A stretch of DNA of 49,152 bases from Steroidobacteraceae bacterium. GTDB lineage: Bacteria; Pseudomonadota; Gammaproteobacteria; Steroidobacterales; Steroidobacteraceae. Of the stretch, positions 46,206 to 49,152 are shown one piece after another (positions within the stretch are counted from its first letter, which is position 1; each line of letters opens with the position of its first letter). Position numbers and translations under genes: made by a program. The stretch is from contig JALORN010000023.1 in the NCBI GenBank assembly GCA_025458905.1, forward strand, positions 1 through 49,152, given 5' to 3'. The notes under the pieces were generated by a model. It did not search any database and was not told the origin of the DNA. It saw only the letters and a list, made by a program, of their open reading frames with translations.

Positions 46206-48785
46206 ATGTTCCCCACTCTGACGCTCGAAATCTCGCCCCAGATCCCCGCGCGGCTGGGCCGTCTCCCTGAACTCGCGAACAACCTCTTCTTCAGCTGGCA
46301 CCGGCCGACGCGGGCGCTGTTCGAGGAGCTCTCGCCCACCCTCTGGGGGCAGGTGCGGGGCAACCCGCGGCAGTTGCTGCGCTGCATCGACCAGGAGGCG
46401 CTCGACGCCGCCGCCGCCGATCCGGGCTACTGCTCGCGCTATGCCGAGGTGCTGCGGGTGTTCGACGCCTACGTCGACGCGCCGCCGCTCGAGGGTGCGC
46501 CGGTGGTGGCCTACTTCTGCGCGGAGTACGGCTTCAACCACGGCTTCCCGATCTACTCGGGCGGCCTCGGTGTGCTCGCCGGCGACCACTGCAAGGCGGC
46601 GAGCGACGAGCGGCTGAACTTCACCGGCATCGGGCTGCTGTACGGCCAGGGCTACTTCACCCAGGTCGTCGACAGCGACGGCGTGCAACACGCCGAGTAC
46701 AAGGACCACGACCCGCGCGACCTGCCGGTCGAGCCGGTGCGCAACGCCGAGGGCGCCTGGCTCTCGGTCACGGTGCCGATCGCGGGGCGCCAGGTCGTCA
46801 CGCGCCTCTGGCGCGCGGCGGTCGGGCGCATCAGCGTGATCCTGCTCGACACCAACTGCCCCGAGAACGCCCCGGCCGACCGGGACATCACGCACCGGCT
46901 CTACGGCGGCGACGACGCGATGCGCATCCGCCAGGAGATGATCCTCGGCATCGGCGGCGTCCGTGCGCTGCGCGCGCTCGGGGTGAAGCCCGCGGTCTGG
47001 CACATGAACGAGGGCCACGCGGCCTTCCTCGTGCTCGAGCGGCTGCGCGAGGAGATCGCGGGCGGGCTCGATGCGGAGGTCGCGCTCGAGGCGGTCGCGG
47101 CGCAGAACGCCTTCACCACGCACACCCCGGTCGCGGCGGGCCACGACGCCTTCCACCACGAGCTGCTGCTGGTGCACTTCGGCGACTTCATCCGCGAGCT
47201 CGGCCTGCCGATCGACCGCTTCCTCGCGCTCGGCGCGGCGCCCAGCAACCACGGCATGTTCAACATGACGCGGCTCGCGCTGAACGGCTCGCGCCACGTC
47301 AACGGCGTCAGCCGCCTGCACGGTCAGGTCTCGGCGCGGCTGTGCGCCGACCACTGGCGCGAGGTGCGCCCCGACGACAACCCGGTCGGCTACGTCACCA
47401 ACGGCGTGCACGTGCCGACCTTCCTCCACCAGAAGTGGGCCGAGTTCCTCGACGAGGTCGCGGGGCCGCAGTGGCGCGAGAAGCTTTCGGACGCGCCGTT
47501 CTGGAAGCTGCTGGAGCGCGTCCCCGACCGGGACTTCTGGGCCTCGGCGCAGACGGTCAAGTCGGACATGCTCGCCTGCGTCCGCGAGCGCCTGCGGCGC
47601 GAGTTCGTGCGCAAGGGGCAGAGCGTCGCGCAGTGGCGCCACGTCGCCAAGCACCTCGACCCGGCGCGGCCCGACATACTGACCGTCGGCTTCGCGCGCC
47701 GCTTCGCGACCTACAAGCGCGCCTCGCTGATCATGCGCGATCGTGCGCGGCTCGCCCGCATCGTCAACGATCCGGAGCGCCCGGTCGTGTTCCTGTTCGC
47801 CGGCAAGGCGCACCCGGCGGACCAGCCCGGGCAGGCGGTGCTGCGCGAGATCAAGCAGGTGAGCCTGCAGCCGGAATTCATCGGCAAGGTCGTGTTCCTC
47901 GAGGACTACGACATCCAGCTCGCGCGCTGGCTGGTGTCGGGCTGCGACATCTGGCTGAACAACCCGATCGCGCCGCTCGAGGCGAGCGGCACCTCGGGCA
48001 TCAAGGCGGCGGTCAACGGGCGGCTGAACCTCTCGGTGCTCGACGGCTGGTGGGCCGAGGCCTACGACGGCCACAACGGCTGGGGCATCCCCCCGGTCGA
48101 CGTGCAGGACCCGGGCCGGCGCGATGCGCTCGAGGCCGAGCTGATCCTCGACACGATCGAGGAGGAGGCGGTGCCCCTCTACTACTCGCGCGGCGAGGGC
48201 GGCTGCCCGCACGACTGGGTGCAGCGCTCCAAGCGCGCGATGACGACCGTGATCCCGGCGTTCAACATGCGCCGCACGGTCGCCGACTACGCCAAGGGCA
48301 TCTACGGCCCGGCCGCCGCCCAGGGCGCGCGGCTGGTGTCGCACGACTACGCCGGCGCACGCGCGCTCGCCGAGTGGAAGCGCCGGGTGCGCGAGGCCTG
48401 GCCGCGCGTGTCGGCGCGTGCCGTGTCGGTGCCGACGCGCAGCCACCCGCGCAACGAGCGGCTGCGGATGCGGGTGGCCGTGCAGCTCGGCGGCCTCGAC
48501 CCGAAGGACCTGCGGGTCGAGTTCATCGCGCGGCGCGTGCTGCCGGAGACCTCGCGCGAGATGGTGCCGCTGGCCTCGTACCGCGAGCCGCTGCACGCGC
48601 GCGACTGGCGCGAGCCGCTGCGCGCCACCGACGAGGTCGAGCCCGACGGCTCCGTCATCTTCGCGCTCGATGCGCCGACGGTCGCCTGCGGCCAGTTCCA
48701 GGGCGCGATCCGCGTGTTCCCGGCGCACGAGCTGCTGACCCACCCCTACGAGCTCGGCCTGATGAAGTGGATGGAAGGGGGCTGA
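46206..48785 (+). CDS. glgP: Alpha-glucan (glycogen/maltodextrin) phosphorylase, GT35
   Basis: An 859-residue PLP-dependent phosphorylase that releases glucose-1-phosphate from alpha-1,4-glucans in the cytoplasm. It belongs to the shorter, DUF3417-containing type: an N-terminal domain (about 12-110, LGRLPELANNLFFSWHRPTR), then FCAEYGFNHGFPIYSGGLGVLAGDH, the conserved VWHMNEGHAAFL, VTNGVHVPTF and VGFARRFATYKRA segments. The PLP lysine is Lys600 in EASGTSGIKAAVNG. A C-terminal extension of about 150 residues is usual in this group. No ribosome site precedes the ATG, so translation may be leaderless or the true start may differ. No glycogen synthase or branching gene is in the window. Divergent from padR. 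Confidence 0.95.
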   Translation: MFPTLTLEISPQIPARLGRLPELANNLFFSWHRPTRALFEELSPTLWGQVRGNPRQLLRCIDQEALDAAAADPGYCSRYAEVLRVFDAYVDAPPLEGAPVVAYFCAEYGFNHGFPIYSGGLGVLAGDHCKAASDERLNFTGIGLLYGQGYFTQVVDSDGVQHAEYKDHDPRDLPVEPVRNAEGAWLSVTVPIAGRQVVTRLWRAAVGRISVILLDTNCPENAPADRDITHRLYGGDDAMRIRQEMILGIGGVRALRALGVKPAVWHMNEGHAAFLVLERLREEIAGGLDAEVALEAVAAQNAFTTHTPVAAGHDAFHHELLLVHFGDFIRELGLPIDRFLALGAAPSNHGMFNMTRLALNGSRHVNGVSRLHGQVSARLCADHWREVRPDDNPVGYVTNGVHVPTFLHQKWAEFLDEVAGPQWREKLSDAPFWKLLERVPDRDFWASAQTVKSDMLACVRERLRREFVRKGQSVAQWRHVAKHLDPARPDILTVGFARRFATYKRASLIMRDRARLARIVNDPERPVVFLFAGKAHPADQPGQAVLREIKQVSLQPEFIGKVVFLEDYDIQLARWLVSGCDIWLNNPIAPLEASGTSGIKAAVNGRLNLSVLDGWWAEAYDGHNGWGIPPVDVQDPGRRDALEAELILDTIEEEAVPLYYSRGEGGCPHDWVQRSKRAMTTVIPAFNMRRTVADYAKGIYGPAAAQGARLVSHDYAGARALAEWKRRVREAWPRVSARAVSVPTRSHPRNERLRMRVAVQLGGLDPKDLRVEFIARRVLPETSREMVPLASYREPLHARDWREPLRATDEVEPDGSVIFALDAPTVACGQFQGAIRVFPAHELLTHPYELGLMKWMEGG

Positions 48786-48960
48786 CCCCGGCCGCGCCGC
48801 GGCGGCGGCTGGGTCGCGACGGTCACCGGCAGCGCCTCACGCCATGAGACGCTGCTCCGCGCGCCGAGGTCGGGCGCGCGGGGAGTCGTGCTATTTTCGG
48901 GATGTCTCCACGACGCACACGGCCCGTGTGCCCGTCACGGCCTACCCGGAGGATCCCTGC

Positions 48961-49152
48961 ATGGCTGCCCCCGATCCCAAGCGTCCGACGTACACGGCCG
49001 AGGCGATACCCTCGGACGTGAAGAACGGGCTGTTTCTCGGCAACCCGGCGCTGGACAACCTGATGAGCTGCATGATTGCGATGGGCGCGGAGGTTTGGGC
49101 GACCAAGCGCCGCCTGCACGTGATGGAGGCGGTGATGGCGCAGAAGGGCATC
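48961..49152 (+). CDS. Unknown protein, 5' part only
   Basis: GGAGGA seven bases before this ATG, together with an open frame to the window edge, supports a real gene; 64 residues are visible. The start is polar (MAAPDPKRPTYTAEAIPS), followed by NPALDNLMSCMIAMGAEVWATKRRL and a Met-rich helix. No signal peptide and no family that I recognise; the short helical form is too little to classify. The 175-base gap before it contains a TATTTT -10-like hexamer at 48892-48897. It may or may not be linked to the phosphorylase. Confidence 0.6.
   Translation, partial: MAAPDPKRPTYTAEAIPSDVKNGLFLGNPALDNLMSCMIAMGAEVWATKRRLHVMEAVMAQKGI

Noticed and set aside
46110..48743. A long minus-strand open frame opposite the phosphorylase
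   Set aside because: Low-complexity Arg/His/Val-rich translation; the phosphorylase on the other strand has complete family motifs.
1..49152. tRNA, rRNA, CRISPR arrays, insertion sequences, prophage or a defence island
   Set aside because: I looked for cloverleaf-like sequences, repeat-spacer patterns, transposases, integrases and defence-type genes and saw none.

Overview
This window is very GC-rich and densely packed with protein genes. The gene set points to a Gammaproteobacterium. Evidence: an ElaB/YqjD-YqjE-YqjK trio, an NlpE/HslJ/YbaY-type envelope lipoprotein fusion, an NhaR-like LysR regulator, a Dcp-type M3 peptidase, a CzcA-family efflux operon with a DUF3240 gene, and two large TonB receptors whose N-termini carry the EVVVTG motif typical of xanthomonad/steroidobacter/sphingomonad-like bacteria. 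A relative of Steroidobacteraceae, Nevskiales or Xanthomonadales is my best guess; no marker gene settles it. I saw no tRNA, rRNA, CRISPR array, insertion sequence or phage module, so this reads as ordinary chromosome with several unusual domain combinations.

Layout. 1-9.9 kb: the 3' end of a large secreted PKD-like protein, a membrane-anchored alpha/beta hydrolase, a coupled pair of peptidase-like genes (M29-like, then AbgB-like M20), a SnoaL-like secreted protein, a Sco1-type copper lipoprotein, a TPR protein and an SRPBCC membrane protein. 10.1-14.2 kb: a small EF-hand-like protein, the YbaY-NlpE-META fusion, the YqjD/YqjE/YqjK-like operon and a pirin. 14.2-20.4 kb (minus): a heavy-metal RND operon, running from a small Cys-containing exported protein through adaptor, pump and DUF3240 protein to a TolC-like outer-membrane factor, with coding overlaps at its last three junctions. 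20.5-29.7 kb (minus): an M3 peptidase, a glyoxalase-nucleotide cyclase fusion, a DUF374 acyltransferase-like protein, a class I-like HMG-CoA reductase, a small unknown protein, and a three-gene set of outer-membrane barrel, MFS transporter and exported unknown protein. 29.7-32.5 kb (plus): a CPXCG zinc-ribbon protein, a degenerate beta-lactamase-fold lipoprotein and a DUF3089 hydrolase. 32.5-42.1 kb: a TonB receptor, a membrane protein, a YebE/DUF533 protein, an NhaR-like regulator, an exported unknown protein and a second TonB receptor. 42.5-49.2 kb: an OmpA-family protein with two C-terminal OmpA domains, a DUF192 protein, an exported protein, a PadR regulator, an alpha-glucan phosphorylase and the start of an unknown gene.

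The theme is cell envelope and export: roughly half of the products carry a signal peptide, lipobox or membrane segments. Features most worth following are the glyoxalase-cyclase fusion, the three-domain envelope fusion, the double-OmpA protein, the HMG-CoA reductase outside any visible mevalonate cluster, two enzyme-family proteins that appear to have lost catalytic residues, and several palindromes in promoter regions.
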